Counted from the first letter of the stretch, positions 26,737 to 35,963 are shown. The stretch is 64,000 nt of DNA from Flavobacterium sp. KMS (GCF_000813005.1 NZ_JSYP01000002.1:310001-374000); one strand, 5' to 3'. Translations and numbers: made by a program. The notes: generated by a model from the sequence alone, not told the origin.

Positions 26737-27765
26737 ATGAAAGCTAAAGCAACTTTAAAACAAATCGCAAAAGAACTTAACGTTTCTGTGTCTACAGTTT
26801 CTAAGGCACTTAATGATAGTCCTGAAATTAGTGAGCAAACTAAAATTAAAATTAAAGAGTATGCCAAACTAAAAAACTATAAGCCGAATGTTATTGGTTT
26901 GAATTTAAAGAACCGTAAAACAAAAACTATTGGAGTTATTATACCTAACATATTAAACTCATTTTTTGCTAAAGTTTTTAGTGGTATCGAGAAAGTAGCA
27001 GATAAAAAGGGATATAATGTTATTACATGTATTTCTAATGAGTCTTTGGAGAAAGAAATTCATACGCTTGAAATGTTGAGTAACGGAACTATTGATGGTT
27101 TTATATTATCGGTTTCTGAAGAAGCTCAGAAATTACAAGAATACAATCACTTTAAAGAAATTATAAACGACGGAACGCCAATTGTAATGTTTGACAGGAT
27201 TGCAGAAGGTGTAGAGTGTGATAAAGTGGTAGTAGATGATTTTGATTCAGCATTAAATTCAACGCAACATTTAATTAATTTAGGATGTAAAAATATAGCC
27301 TTGATTTCTTCTGTAGATAATTTAAGTGTTGGGAAATTGAGAGCAGATGGATATTTAAAAGCTTTAAATGACAATAATATTCCTGTAAACGAAAATATCA
27401 TTCTTCGTACAGATTCTGAAGAAGATATGAAAAGTAAAATAGATGCCATTTTTGATCATAAAATAGATGCCATTTTCGCTTTAGATGAAAATGATTCAGT
27501 TGCAGCTTTAAGGGTTAGTTTGAAAAAAGGATATAAAGTTCCAGAAGATATATCGATAATAGGTTTTGCAGACGGAATTTTGGCTTCGAGACGTTTATCA
27601 CCAAGTTTAACCACAATAAGCCAACACGGAATAGAAATTGGTGAAGTTGCTGCCAAACGATTAATCTCAAGATTAGAAGAAAAAGAAGGGGAGAGCAGCG
27701 ATTACGAAACCATAGTAATCAAAACTAAACTGAAAGAAAGAGAATCATCAAGAAAATCTAAATAA
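26737..27765 (+). CDS. LacI family transcriptional regulator
   Basis: This is a 342-residue regulator. The N-terminal helix-turn-helix ATLKQIAKELNVSVSTVSKA, LNDSPEISEQTKIKI is classical LacI, with the hinge region at about 50-60 (KPNVIGLNLKNRKTKTIGVI). The rest is a periplasmic-binding-protein-like sensor (about 62-335) with IDGFILSVSE, PIVMFDRI and SIIGFADGILASRRLSPSLTTI. Such proteins usually respond to sugars. No sugar-use genes are next to it, so its targets are probably elsewhere. Confidence 0.93.
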   Translation: MKAKATLKQIAKELNVSVSTVSKALNDSPEISEQTKIKIKEYAKLKNYKPNVIGLNLKNRKTKTIGVIIPNILNSFFAKVFSGIEKVADKKGYNVITCISNESLEKEIHTLEMLSNGTIDGFILSVSEEAQKLQEYNHFKEIINDGTPIVMFDRIAEGVECDKVVVDDFDSALNSTQHLINLGCKNIALISSVDNLSVGKLRADGYLKALNDNNIPVNENIILRTDSEEDMKSKIDAIFDHKIDAIFALDENDSVAALRVSLKKGYKVPEDISIIGFADGILASRRLSPSLTTISQHGIEIGEVAAKRLISRLEEKEGESSDYETIVIKTKLKERESSRKSK

Positions 27766-27770
27766 TAAAA

Positions 27771-27803
27771 AAATCCATTAGCCGCAGCTAATGGATTTTT
27801 TTT
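27771..27803. terminator. Bidirectional terminator after the LacI-type regulator
   Basis: AAATCCATTAGC (27771-27782) and GCTAATGGATTT (27787-27798) form a perfect 12-bp stem with a CGCA loop, flanked by A and T runs. Confidence 0.9.
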
Positions 27804-27885
27804 AGTTTATTTTTTTATTAAATGAACGCTCATTATAATTGGTTTAAATTCAATGTCTTTTTTATAATTACATTGTAAATTTTAT

Positions 27886-28239
27886 TTAAGAATTTCTTCC
27901 AATTATAATTAATCCCAATATAAAAGGGAGGGCATAAAAAGCTAATATGACATAATTAGTATTTCTCAGATATATTTTATTCTTTTTATTAAGGTTAGAA
28001 GCCTCAATTAAAAGGGCAACAATTATTAAAAAAAGGATAAAAAGGGAGATAAAAAAAACTATATATGCTATTCCTATGTTGCCTGAATAATCTACAATCG
28101 AGTATAATAGTAAAAATACAAAAAGTGGAATAACTATTCTGATCACGAAGTGAACAATTATGTTGAATAGATCTGAGTCTGTATCTTCTTCTGGTTGAGT
28201 ATTTTTAATCTCAAAAAGTTTATTTAATTCTTCATTCAT
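27886..28239 (-). CDS. Small hypothetical membrane protein
   Basis: This is a 117-residue protein with a charged N-terminus (about 1-22, EEDTDSD) and three likely transmembrane segments: about 26-47 (IIVHFVIRIVIPLFVFLLLY), 53-77 and 92-113. I do not recognise the family. The next gene upstream, also a small membrane protein, ends 12 bases before its start, so the two are probably one transcription unit. Confidence 0.65.
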   Translation of the reverse strand: MNEELNKLFEIKNTQPEEDTDSDLFNIIVHFVIRIVIPLFVFLLLYSIVDYSGNIGIAYIVFFISLFILFLIIVALLIEASNLNKKNKIYLRNTNYVILAFYALPFILGLIIIGRNS

Positions 28240-28251
28240 GATGATTTTTAT

Positions 28252-28452
28252 TTATTGTTTTTTGTATAATGCTACAAAAAAAGGCAATAATCCGGCATAC
28301 GCTATAAGCTCTAGAAACCCTATGATTTGTGATAACCGATAGTGTACTTCTGGATCTATTGATATTGATGCAGTAGATTGTATAAACCAAAATAAATTTA
28401 CTGTTGCAAGTATGCAAATTGATATTATTGCTAATAAGGTGTTTTTTTTCAT
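28252..28452 (-). CDS. Very small hypothetical membrane protein
   Basis: This is a 66-residue protein with two hydrophobic segments, about 5-26 (TLLAIISICILATVNLFWFI) and 41-62 (SQIIGFLELIAYAGLLPFFV), joined by a short polar loop. No family is recognised. It has a lysine-rich start (MKKNT) and end (YKKQ) and pairs with the 117-residue membrane protein just downstream. Confidence 0.6.
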   Translation of the reverse strand: MKKNTLLAIISICILATVNLFWFIQSTASISIDPEVHYRLSQIIGFLELIAYAGLLPFFVALYKKQ

Positions 28453-28553
28453 TTTTATTTTAGAGAAGATTAGTCTTATTAATTTATATTTTTTGCAATG
28501 TATGAATTTTCTTGTTCATTATTTTGGTTTTTTAATGAAGAGACTTAATTGAG

Positions 28554-28578
28554 AAAAAAATGTAATAAACATTTTTTT
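28554..28578 (-). terminator. Possible terminator after polA
   Basis: On the minus strand AAAAATGT, a TTATT loop and ACATTTTTTT form an A/T hairpin with a T run just past the polA stop. It has little GC, so it is weaker than the other terminators here. Confidence 0.45.
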
Positions 28579-28583
28579 GTTTT

Positions 28584-31430
28584 TTAATGTGCCTCTAACC
28601 AATCTTTCCCTAAACCTAATTCTACTTCTAGTGGAACTGCCATTATAAATGCGTTCTCCATTTCGTGTTTAATCATGGGTTGGATTTTTTCAAGTTCAGA
28701 GTTGTGTACATCAAACACAAGCTCATCATGTACTTGAAGCAACATTTTAGATTTCCAATTTTCAGATGTTAGTTTCTTATGAATGTTGATCATTGCGATT
28801 TTAATCACATCGGCTGCACTTCCTTGTATCGGAGCGTTTACAGCATTTCTTTCGGCTCCGCCACGAACAACTGCATTTTGCGAGTTAATATCTTTTAAAT
28901 AACGACGACGCCCCAGAATAGTTTGTACATAACCATTTTCTCTCGCAAATTCTATTTGTTCCTGAATGTATGATTTTAATCTTGGGTAAGTTTTGTAGTA
29001 TGCTTCAATCAATGTTGCGCTTTCGCTTCTTGATAATGAAGTTTGGTTGCTTAATCCAAAAGCCGAAACTCCATAGATAATACCAAAGTTTACAGTTTTG
29101 GCATGGCTACGTTGTTCACGAGTTACTTCTTCTAATGCTACATTAAATACTTTAGAAGCGGTAGATTTATGTATGTCTTCATGATTCTGGAATGCTTTTA
29201 TCATATTCTCTTCACCACTTAAAGCAGCGATGATTCGTAATTCTATTTGAGAATAATCGGCAGATATTAAGGTGTAATTTTCGTCGCGAGCAATAAAAGC
29301 TTTACGTATTTGTCTTCCTCTTTCGGTACGAATTGGAATATTCTGTAAGTTAGGATTGTTTGAACTTAAACGACCAGTTGCAGCTACAGTTTGCATATAA
29401 TCGGTATGAACTCTTTTAGAAACTGGATCTACCTGTAATGGTAAAGCTTCTACATAAGTATTTTGTAGTTTTACAAGAGAACGCCAATCTAGGATTGCAG
29501 CAACAATCTCATTGTCTTTGGCTAAATAGCTTAAGATTTCTTCGCCAGTTGCATATTGACCAGTTTTGGTTTTCTTTTGCTTTGCTCCGCCAATTTTTAA
29601 TTTATCAAATAAGATATCTCCTAATTGTTTAGGTGATGCAAGGTTAAATTGTTCTCCTGCGATTTCGTAAATTTTAGCTTCTAATGTTTTAATATCCTTA
29701 CCTAATTCTTCTGATAATGATTTTAAAAAGTCAACATCAAGTCTAATTCCTTCAGTTTCCATCGCAGCTAGAACACTAACTAACGGAATTTCGATTTCGT
29801 TGAATAATTTTTTAGTTCCGGTTTTGTCTAATTCTGTGGTGAATATCTCTTTAAGTTGCAACGTTACATCGGCATCTTCAGCAGCGTATTCCTTTATATC
29901 TTCGAGTGCAACATCGCGCATCGATTTTTGATTCTTTCCTTTTTTACCAATTAAATCTTCAATTGATTTTGGAGAATATTTTAAATATGTTTCTGATAAA
30001 ATATCCATATTATGACGCATGTCTGGATTAATCAGGTAATGCGCAATCATAGTGTCAAATAATTTTCCTTTTACAGAAACACCATAATTCAATAATATTT
30101 TTAAATCGTATTTTAAATTCTGACCAATCTTTTCGATTGCTTCATTCTCAAAAAACGGAATAAATTTTTCAATCAATGCTTTTGCTTCTTCTTGGTTTTC
30201 TGGAAACGGAACATAGAATCCTTTTCCTTTTTCATAAGAAAATGAAATCCCGACCAATTCGGCGTGTAAAGCATCTAATCCTGTAGTTTCGGTATCAAAA
30301 CAAACAGAAGTTTGGTTTTGTAAATTTTGTAAAAGCAATTTTAAACCTAAATCTCCTTGAATAATTTGATAAGAGTGAGGCGTGTTTTCTAGATTATTGT
30401 AAAAAGAAGTTCTTTGCGCTTCTGGATTTTCTTCATCAGTAGTAGCACTTCCAAAAAGATCAAATTGATCATCGTTTTTCGGTTGTGGTTTTTTGTATAG
30501 TTTAGCATCAGGAGCAGCTGCAGTAGCTGTTAATCCATTTCCATCTGCTTTAAAAAGATTGTCAAATTGTTCTGCCATTCTTCTAAATTCCAATTCTTGG
30601 AAAATAGCATCCGTTTTTTCGATATCAGGACGAGTTAATTCGTAATCAGATTCGTTAAAAGTTACAGGACAATCAAGTAGGATAGTTGCCAATGTTTTAG
30701 ATAGTAAGCCTTTCTCAGCGTTAGCCTCGATATTTTCTTTCATTTTCCCTTTTAGCTTGTCAGTATTTGCTAGAAGGTTTTCCATTGAGCCATATTCTTT
30801 CAATAGTTTTTTGGCAGTAACTTCTCCAACTCCTGGAAGCCCCGGGATATTATCGGCAGCATCGCCCATCATACCAAGAAAATCAATTACTTGTTCCGGA
30901 CGTTCGATTTCAAATTTTGCCAATACTTCAGGAACACCCCAAATTTCTATTCCATTACCCATTCGGGCTGGTTTGTACATAAATATATTCTCAGATACTA
31001 ATTGTGCAAAATCCTTATCTGGCGTTACCATAAATACTTTATAGTTTTCTTTTTCGGCTTGCTTTGCAATAGTTCCAATTAAATCATCGGCTTCAAAACC
31101 CGCAACTTCTATAATCGGGATATGCATTGCTTTTAATAATTCATGTATATAAGGTACGGCAATTTTTATAGCTTCGGGAGTTACATCACGATTGGCTTTG
31201 TACTCAGGGAATATCTCATTACGTAAAGCACTTCCTCCTTTATCAAAAGCTACTGCTAAATGATCTGGTTTTTCTCTTTTTATCACATCCAAAAGTGAGT
31301 TCATGAACCCCATAATTGCAGAGGTATCCATTCCTTTGGAGTTAATTCGCGGGTTTTTTATAAAAGCATAATAGCCACGAAAAATTAAAGCGTAAGCATC
31401 AAGAAGAAAAAGGCGTTTTTGAGTTGACAT
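28584..31430 (-). CDS. polA: DNA polymerase I
   Basis: This is a 948-residue repair and Okazaki-fragment polymerase. The N-terminal 5' nuclease domain (about 1-290) starts FLLDAYALIFRGYYAF and has GDAADNIPGLPGVGEVTAKKLL. The 3'-5' exonuclease domain (about 350-540) keeps its catalytic acidic motif CFDTETTGLDA and QNLKYDLKIL, so proofreading is likely active. The polymerase domain shows SADYSQIELRIIAAL (motif A), HAKTVNFGIIYGVSAFGL (O helix, motif B) and LQVHDELVFDV (motif C). It is a single-gene unit. Confidence 0.97.
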   Translation of the reverse strand: MSTQKRLFLLDAYALIFRGYYAFIKNPRINSKGMDTSAIMGFMNSLLDVIKREKPDHLAVAFDKGGSALRNEIFPEYKANRDVTPEAIKIAVPYIHELLKAMHIPIIEVAGFEADDLIGTIAKQAEKENYKVFMVTPDKDFAQLVSENIFMYKPARMGNGIEIWGVPEVLAKFEIERPEQVIDFLGMMGDAADNIPGLPGVGEVTAKKLLKEYGSMENLLANTDKLKGKMKENIEANAEKGLLSKTLATILLDCPVTFNESDYELTRPDIEKTDAIFQELEFRRMAEQFDNLFKADGNGLTATAAAPDAKLYKKPQPKNDDQFDLFGSATTDEENPEAQRTSFYNNLENTPHSYQIIQGDLGLKLLLQNLQNQTSVCFDTETTGLDALHAELVGISFSYEKGKGFYVPFPENQEEAKALIEKFIPFFENEAIEKIGQNLKYDLKILLNYGVSVKGKLFDTMIAHYLINPDMRHNMDILSETYLKYSPKSIEDLIGKKGKNQKSMRDVALEDIKEYAAEDADVTLQLKEIFTTELDKTGTKKLFNEIEIPLVSVLAAMETEGIRLDVDFLKSLSEELGKDIKTLEAKIYEIAGEQFNLASPKQLGDILFDKLKIGGAKQKKTKTGQYATGEEILSYLAKDNEIVAAILDWRSLVKLQNTYVEALPLQVDPVSKRVHTDYMQTVAATGRLSSNNPNLQNIPIRTERGRQIRKAFIARDENYTLISADYSQIELRIIAALSGEENMIKAFQNHEDIHKSTASKVFNVALEEVTREQRSHAKTVNFGIIYGVSAFGLSNQTSLSRSESATLIEAYYKTYPRLKSYIQEQIEFARENGYVQTILGRRRYLKDINSQNAVVRGGAERNAVNAPIQGSAADVIKIAMINIHKKLTSENWKSKMLLQVHDELVFDVHNSELEKIQPMIKHEMENAFIMAVPLEVELGLGKDWLEAH

Positions 31431-31682
31431 AAAAAAAATATTAGTCTGTAAAAATAAACAATTGGGTTTTAAAAACGATTCGGTTCTTGAAAATTTAATC
31501 TGGATAGACTCAAATTAGAATTGAAATGTTTTATTAGAGATGCTTTTTTTACTATCTGTAGAATCGTACAGCAGTGCGCCTTTGGTAATGCTATTGTATT
31601 ACTTTGTTCGTAAAAGTCCTGTAAGGTTGAATATTAAGAGCGAATCGTTAATGTCAAGTTAAAATTTTCAGATGACTGTTTT
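31431..31682. other. Intergenic region upstream of polA and the lysine-rich gene
   Basis: I see no clear polA promoter here. An open frame of 40 codons on the plus strand (31540-31662, MLFLLSVESYSSAP, ending SESLMSS) is present, but its length is within chance for AT-rich DNA and I recognise no family, so I do not call it a gene. Confidence 0.4.
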
Positions 31683-31717
31683 CTTCATTTTGTCTTCATA
31701 TTACAGATGTAAATTTG
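31683..31717 (+). promoter_or_regulatory. Promoter with tandem CTTCAT repeats before the first lysine-rich gene
   Basis: CTTCAT occurs at 31683-31688 and again at 31694-31699, an 11-base period. It is followed 10 bases later by the -7 element TAAATTTG (31710-31717). The ATG is 43 bases downstream. Direct repeats with an 11-base period just upstream of the -7 element are the usual binding site for OmpR/PhoB-type regulators acting as activators. The same arrangement recurs at 34238-34272. Confidence 0.7.
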
Positions 31718-31760
31718 GTGTATAAAATAAGAGATAATTAACTTTTAAATATTAGAAATC

Positions 31761-32003
31761 ATGAAATCACAGATTCACGAAAACAAAAAAAACAAACTGC
31801 AAAACTTGAGTAAAAATTTAGTAATGTTATTAGTAGCAGTTTTAGGAACAAGTGCAATGGTTAGCGCAGCTACAACTCCGGTTAAAGCAACTCCAACAAA
31901 AGAAGTTAAAGCAACCAAACACCCAAAAGCAAAAACAGATAAAAAAACAAAATCTGAGAAAAAAGCAGCTCCTAAAGCAGAACCAATGAAAGCTAAAAAA
32001 TAG
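31761..32003 (+). CDS. Small lysine-rich exported protein (paralog 1)
   Basis: This is an 80-residue protein. A basic N-terminal segment (about 1-20) precedes a hydrophobic stretch (MLLVAVLGTSAMVSA, about 22-36), forming a signal peptide. The mature part is nearly all Lys, Ala, Thr and Pro (TPTKEVKATKHPKAKTDKKT, ending MKAKK). It is a clear paralog of the 64-residue gene at 34316: both share VLGT-AMV, TPTKEVKATKH and a KAKK end. Composition recalls the enterobacterial acid-shock protein Asr, without evidence of homology. It is expressed from a promoter with candidate response-regulator repeats. Confidence 0.75.
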   Translation: MKSQIHENKKNKLQNLSKNLVMLLVAVLGTSAMVSAATTPVKATPTKEVKATKHPKAKTDKKTKSEKKAAPKAEPMKAKK

Positions 32004-32072
32004 ATGTCGTTTTTGTTTTGCTTTAAATGAAGGTTGATAGCGGTAGGCAAAACAAAAAGGATAATTATTGAT

Positions 32073-32106
32073 AAGGCTGATAAAGAAATTTATCAGCCTT
32101 TTTTGT
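32073..32106 (+). terminator. Terminator after the first lysine-rich gene
   Basis: AAGGCTGATAAA and TTTATCAGCCTT form a 12-bp stem with a GAAA loop, followed by a T tract from 32099. It separates the small gene from the two-component system. Confidence 0.9.
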
Positions 32107-32186
32107 TCGTACAGGCGTTAAATTTTTAATAATTAAAAAATTACGTTTTCATTATTTGCTTACTTTTAATTTATAAAATACAGTTT

Positions 32187-32861
32187 ATGAATATTCTTAT
32201 TGTCGAAGATAATAAAGAGCTTGCCATCGAGGTTAAAGATTTTTTGAGTGATGGTGGTTATGTATGTAAAATTGCTAATACGTGTAATGAAGCATTAGAT
32301 GAAATTGGCGGAAATGATTATGATGCGATGCTGCTTGATTTAGGTTTGCCAGATGGAGATGGTTTTGATGTTTTAAAAGCGGTTCGAAAAACCAAATCTA
32401 AAATTGCAGTAATTGTTATTACCGCTCGTGGAGAATTAGATGACAGGATTGATGGGTTGCATCTTGGTGCCGATGATTATCTTACCAAGCCATTTGCGCT
32501 AACAGAGTTAAGTGCACGTTTGTTTGCTGTTATTCGTAGAATGCATGGGTATACTTTAAATGATTTAATTATACATGGATTTTCGTTGCAATTACAAGAT
32601 TACAAAGTAAGTTATGATGGAACGCCGATTAATTTGACCAAGAAAGAATTTGATATTTTTCAATATTTAGTATTGAATAAAAATCGTGTAATTACCAGAT
32701 TACAATTAACAGAACATATTTGGGGAGATATTCTGGAGATAAATTCAGATTCAAATTTTATTGATGTTCACGTTCGTAACCTTCGAAAAAAACTAGACAA
32801 ACATACTACAATTGATTGGTTTGAAACAGTGAGAAATGTTGGATATCGAATTAATGCCTAG
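32187..32861 (+). CDS. Response regulator, OmpR/PhoB family
   Basis: This is a 224-residue protein. The receiver domain (1-115) has acidic residues Glu7-Asp8, phosphoacceptor Asp51 (MLLDLGLPDGDG), Thr79 and Lys101 (YLTKPF). The winged-helix domain (about 125-224) shows NLTKKEFDIFQYLVLNKNRV, ITRLQLTEHIWGD, FIDVHVRNLRKKLD and a final TVRNVGYRI. The kinase gene starts 10 bases after its stop, so they form one operon. I infer that its targets include the two lysine-rich genes on either side. Confidence 0.95.
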   Translation: MNILIVEDNKELAIEVKDFLSDGGYVCKIANTCNEALDEIGGNDYDAMLLDLGLPDGDGFDVLKAVRKTKSKIAVIVITARGELDDRIDGLHLGADDYLTKPFALTELSARLFAVIRRMHGYTLNDLIIHGFSLQLQDYKVSYDGTPINLTKKEFDIFQYLVLNKNRVITRLQLTEHIWGDILEINSDSNFIDVHVRNLRKKLDKHTTIDWFETVRNVGYRINA

Positions 32862-32871
32862 ATAAAGTAAT

Positions 32872-34206
32872 ATGAAAATAAAGCATCAATTAGCCATTTT
32901 TAATGCACTAACACGATTGTTAGTGATTTTGATTTTATGGTTAATGCTGCCTATTTTAGTTCAGAATGTGGTTTATAGACACATTAATAATGGACTTATC
33001 GAAAAAAAGAAAAAGTTTATTGAGCATTTAAATCAAAATGAAATTGATGATTTTATCGAAAATGCAGATGATTCTACTGAAACATATTCGCAATTTTCGA
33101 CTTTACATAGTGAGTTTTTGGTATTATCGAGATTACCAAAATTACCAAATCTAGAAAAGACCACTTTTGTTAATGAGAATAGGATTATCGAAGGTGAAGA
33201 AAATGAGTATAGGATATTACGATATCATTTTACTTACGAAAATATAGGATATCAGTTAGAGATAGGAAGCAGTTTGGCAGAAATAAAAGATCTTACTTTT
33301 ATTATTAAGCTCTTTATTATTATTGTCTTAGTTGTAATTGTTTTGATAACATTCTTGGCAGATACTTTTTATATAGAGTATTTACTCAAGCCTTTTTATA
33401 AAATAATAGATACTAAAATACGTAGAGTAAATGAACCCGAAGCTTTTGATCATACTCCGATTAAGGCGCATTCGGCAGATTTTAGAGAATTAGATTCGGT
33501 TTTAAATCAAATGATGGATAGGATAGGAGAGCTTTTTAAAAAAGAAAAGCAATTTATATCCAATGTTTCTCATGAACTTTTAACCCCGATTGCATTATTA
33601 AAAAATAAATTCGAGAACTTATTACAAAATGAATCTTTGGATGATAATGCAGTTGATAAAATTGCAGGCTCACTCAGGACATTGGATATGCTGAAAAAAA
33701 TAATCAATAACTTATTGCTAATTTCCAGAATCGAGAATAATCAATATGCCGCCAATGAAGCTATTGATTTTTATGAAATCGTAAGCGGATTGTACGATGA
33801 TTTACAAGATAGGATTGATGATAAAGGATTGCAATTCTCTAATAAAATGGAGCATGATTTTAATTTTATGGGTAACAATACGCTCATGCATATCCTATTG
33901 TATAATCTAGTTACCAATGCAATAAAATATAATAAAGAGAACGGAAGTATTACTATTAGCGATGGGTTTTTAAATCAACATTACTATTTGTCTATTTCTG
34001 ATTCGGGAATAGGAATGAATGAAACCCAAGTCGAAAAGATATTTAATCGATTTACCCGAATTAGTTCTGATCAGGATGGTCAAGGTTTAGGCTTGGCTAT
34101 AGCCGATAGTATAGCTTCTTTTCATCATATAGAGATTAAGGTAACCTCGACTCCTAATGAGGGTACTACGTTTTTGTTATTGTTTCCAAATAGTGTCAAA
34201 GCCTAA
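32872..34206 (+). CDS. Sensor histidine kinase
   Basis: This is a 444-residue membrane kinase and the partner of the preceding regulator. Transmembrane segments at about 12-34 and 143-166 bracket an extracytoplasmic sensor of about 108 residues rich in Glu and Asp. The H-box is FISNVSHELLTPIALL with His234. The ATPase domain has NLVTNAIKYNKENGSI (N box), ISDSGIGMNETQVEKIFNRF (G1 and F boxes) and GQGLGLAIADSI (G2). It would sense an envelope condition, unidentified. Confidence 0.95.
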   Translation: MKIKHQLAIFNALTRLLVILILWLMLPILVQNVVYRHINNGLIEKKKKFIEHLNQNEIDDFIENADDSTETYSQFSTLHSEFLVLSRLPKLPNLEKTTFVNENRIIEGEENEYRILRYHFTYENIGYQLEIGSSLAEIKDLTFIIKLFIIIVLVVIVLITFLADTFYIEYLLKPFYKIIDTKIRRVNEPEAFDHTPIKAHSADFRELDSVLNQMMDRIGELFKKEKQFISNVSHELLTPIALLKNKFENLLQNESLDDNAVDKIAGSLRTLDMLKKIINNLLLISRIENNQYAANEAIDFYEIVSGLYDDLQDRIDDKGLQFSNKMEHDFNFMGNNTLMHILLYNLVTNAIKYNKENGSITISDGFLNQHYYLSISDSGIGMNETQVEKIFNRFTRISSDQDGQGLGLAIADSIASFHHIEIKVTSTPNEGTTFLLLFPNSVKA

Positions 34207-34237
34207 TTAAAAGTTAAAATTTTTAGGCAAGGTAAAT

Positions 34238-34272
34238 CTTCATTTAATCTTCATTTAGCAGATATATCTTTG
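34238..34272 (+). promoter_or_regulatory. Promoter with tandem CTTCAT repeats before the second lysine-rich gene
   Basis: CTTCAT at 34238-34243 and 34249-34254 have an 11-base period. A 10-base gap leads to the -7 element TATCTTTG (34265-34272), and the ATG is 43 bases further on. All three spacings equal those at 31683-31717, and no TTTG element occupies the -33 position in either case, as expected for activator-dependent promoters. Confidence 0.72.
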
Positions 34273-34315
34273 ACCTATAAATAATGAAATAATAATAATC
34301 ATAAAACTAACAATC

Positions 34316-34510
34316 ATGAAAAAAGTATTAATGCTAGCTATAGCAGTTTTAGGAACAACAGCAATGGTAAATGCTCAAACAACTCCAGCTCAAACGACTC
34401 CAACAAAAGAAGTGAAAGCTACTAAACATGCTAAAAAGAAAGCAGATAAAAAAGCTGAAGCTACAAAAACTGAAGTAGCTAAACCAGAGGCTGTAAAAGC
34501 TAAAAAATAA
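34316..34510 (+). CDS. Small lysine-rich exported protein (paralog 2)
   Basis: This is a 64-residue protein. The signal peptide MKKVLMLAIAVLGTTAMVNAQ (cleavage near residue 20) leads to a mature part of about 44 residues made almost entirely of Lys, Ala, Thr, Glu and Pro (TPTKEVKATKHAKKKADKK, ending VKAKK). There are no cysteines or aromatic residues, so it is probably disordered and cationic. It is a paralog of 31761-32003 and lies just after the two-component operon, under a promoter with the same repeats. Function is unknown; a role in envelope stress, pH or polyanion binding is possible. Confidence 0.75.
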   Translation: MKKVLMLAIAVLGTTAMVNAQTTPAQTTPTKEVKATKHAKKKADKKAEATKTEVAKPEAVKAKK

Positions 34511-34596
34511 GGGTTTGATTAATATTCTACTTACTATAAATTAGGGTTAATAATTTATATAAGGGGGTAGGTAGGATAATAGTTTTAGTAGGTGGA

Positions 34597-34628
34597 AAGC
34601 TGGTGAGTAAAATCACCAGCTTTTTTTG
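34597..34628 (+). terminator. Terminator after the second lysine-rich gene
   Basis: AAGCTGGTGA (34597-34606) pairs with TCACCAGCTT (34613-34622), followed by a T tract. Confidence 0.9.
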
Positions 34629-34707
34629 TTATTGTTTGCGTTAAAATTTTGATAACAAAAAGTTTTCACATATTCATTCTTTGTTACTTTGCTTAAAAAT
34701 TTTTCCA

Positions 34708-35949
34708 ATGGTCATTCGTTTTATAATTATTTGTGCTCTTTTTTTATTTATAGAGTTTTATTCTTTTCAGGCTGTTAGAACATTAATTAAGCTAAGATGG
34801 CTCCTGATAAGTTACCAAATAATAAGTTTACTACTTTTTATATTTATAATATATTCCTTTACGCAATTTGACCGTTCTATTGGGCAAACTAAGCAAACCA
34901 TGTTTACAATGGGGTTGATGTTGGTCGTTTATGTACCAAAAATTGTAATAACATTAGTGCTTTTGGGTGAAGATATTTTTCGTGTAGGAGCTGGATTAGT
35001 TAATTATTTTATCGAGAATCCTAACTTAACGAAAGATAGCGTAATTCCGAGCCGAAGAAAATTTGTGAGTCAATTGGCAGTTGGTTTGGCAGCAGTTCCT
35101 TTTCTGTCTTTAATTTATGGAATTTTTGAAGGAAAATATAATTTTAAAGTAATCAGGCAAACTGTATTTTTTCCAGATTTACCAGATGCCTTTGATGGAT
35201 TTACGATTACACAAATATCTGATGTGCATTCAGGAAGCTTTGATAATCCAGAGAAAATAAGTTATGCCATCGATTTAGTAAATGAACAAAACTCGGATAT
35301 GATTTTGTTTACAGGAGATATCGTTAATACACATGCTACCGAAATGCATCCATGGTTAGAGACTTTTAATAAAATAAAAGATCCTAAATTTGGTAAATAT
35401 GCGGTTTTAGGAAATCATGATTATGGCGAATATGTTACTTGGCCATCTGAACAAAAGAAAGATGAAAACTTTGAAGCTATAAAAAGCTTATACGGACAAA
35501 TTGGTTTTCAATTATTATTGAATGAACATACTTACATTCAAAAAGGAGAGGATAAAATCGCTTTGGTAGGTGTTGAAAATTGGGGACATAATTTTAAAAA
35601 AGCGGGTGATTTAAATAAAGCTTCGCAAGGTGTTCAACAAGATGATTTTAAGGTGTTAATGAGTCATGATCCTAGTCATTGGGAGTATGAAATAAAAAAT
35701 CATCCTAAGAATTTTCACCTTACTTTGTCAGGACACACACATGGAATGCAGTTTGGGATTGAAATTCCGGGCTATTTTAAATGGAGCTTGGCACAATATG
35801 TGTATAAACAATGGGCTGGCTTGTATGAAAACGCAGGTCGCTATGTATATGTAAATCGTGGTTTTGGATTTCATGCTTATCCAGGACGTGTAGGGATTAT
35901 GCCCGAAATAACCGTGATTGAACTAAAAAAAGGGAAGGATGTGGCATAA
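34708..35949 (+). CDS. Metallophosphoesterase, membrane-anchored
   Basis: This is a 413-residue protein from ATG 34708; an upstream TTG at 34681 is in frame but less likely. Three to four transmembrane helices (about the first 110 residues) precede a calcineurin-like phosphoesterase domain (about 155-405). Metal-site motifs are ISDVHSGSF, FTGDIVNTHATE, VLGNHDYGEY, MSHDPSHW and LSGHTHGMQFG. The layout is like YkuE/YaeI-type enzymes that act on lipid-linked phosphates, but the substrate is not identifiable here. It stands alone between a terminator and the thioredoxin-like gene. Confidence 0.9.
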   Translation: MVIRFIIICALFLFIEFYSFQAVRTLIKLRWLLISYQIISLLLFIFIIYSFTQFDRSIGQTKQTMFTMGLMLVVYVPKIVITLVLLGEDIFRVGAGLVNYFIENPNLTKDSVIPSRRKFVSQLAVGLAAVPFLSLIYGIFEGKYNFKVIRQTVFFPDLPDAFDGFTITQISDVHSGSFDNPEKISYAIDLVNEQNSDMILFTGDIVNTHATEMHPWLETFNKIKDPKFGKYAVLGNHDYGEYVTWPSEQKKDENFEAIKSLYGQIGFQLLLNEHTYIQKGEDKIALVGVENWGHNFKKAGDLNKASQGVQQDDFKVLMSHDPSHWEYEIKNHPKNFHLTLSGHTHGMQFGIEIPGYFKWSLAQYVYKQWAGLYENAGRYVYVNRGFGFHAYPGRVGIMPEITVIELKKGKDVA

Positions 35950-35963
35950 TTCGTTAAAAATGC

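Noticed and set aside
31540..31662. Open frame of 40 codons between polA and the first lysine-rich gene
   Set aside because: No recognisable family, no promoter match, and a length expected by chance in AT-rich DNA.
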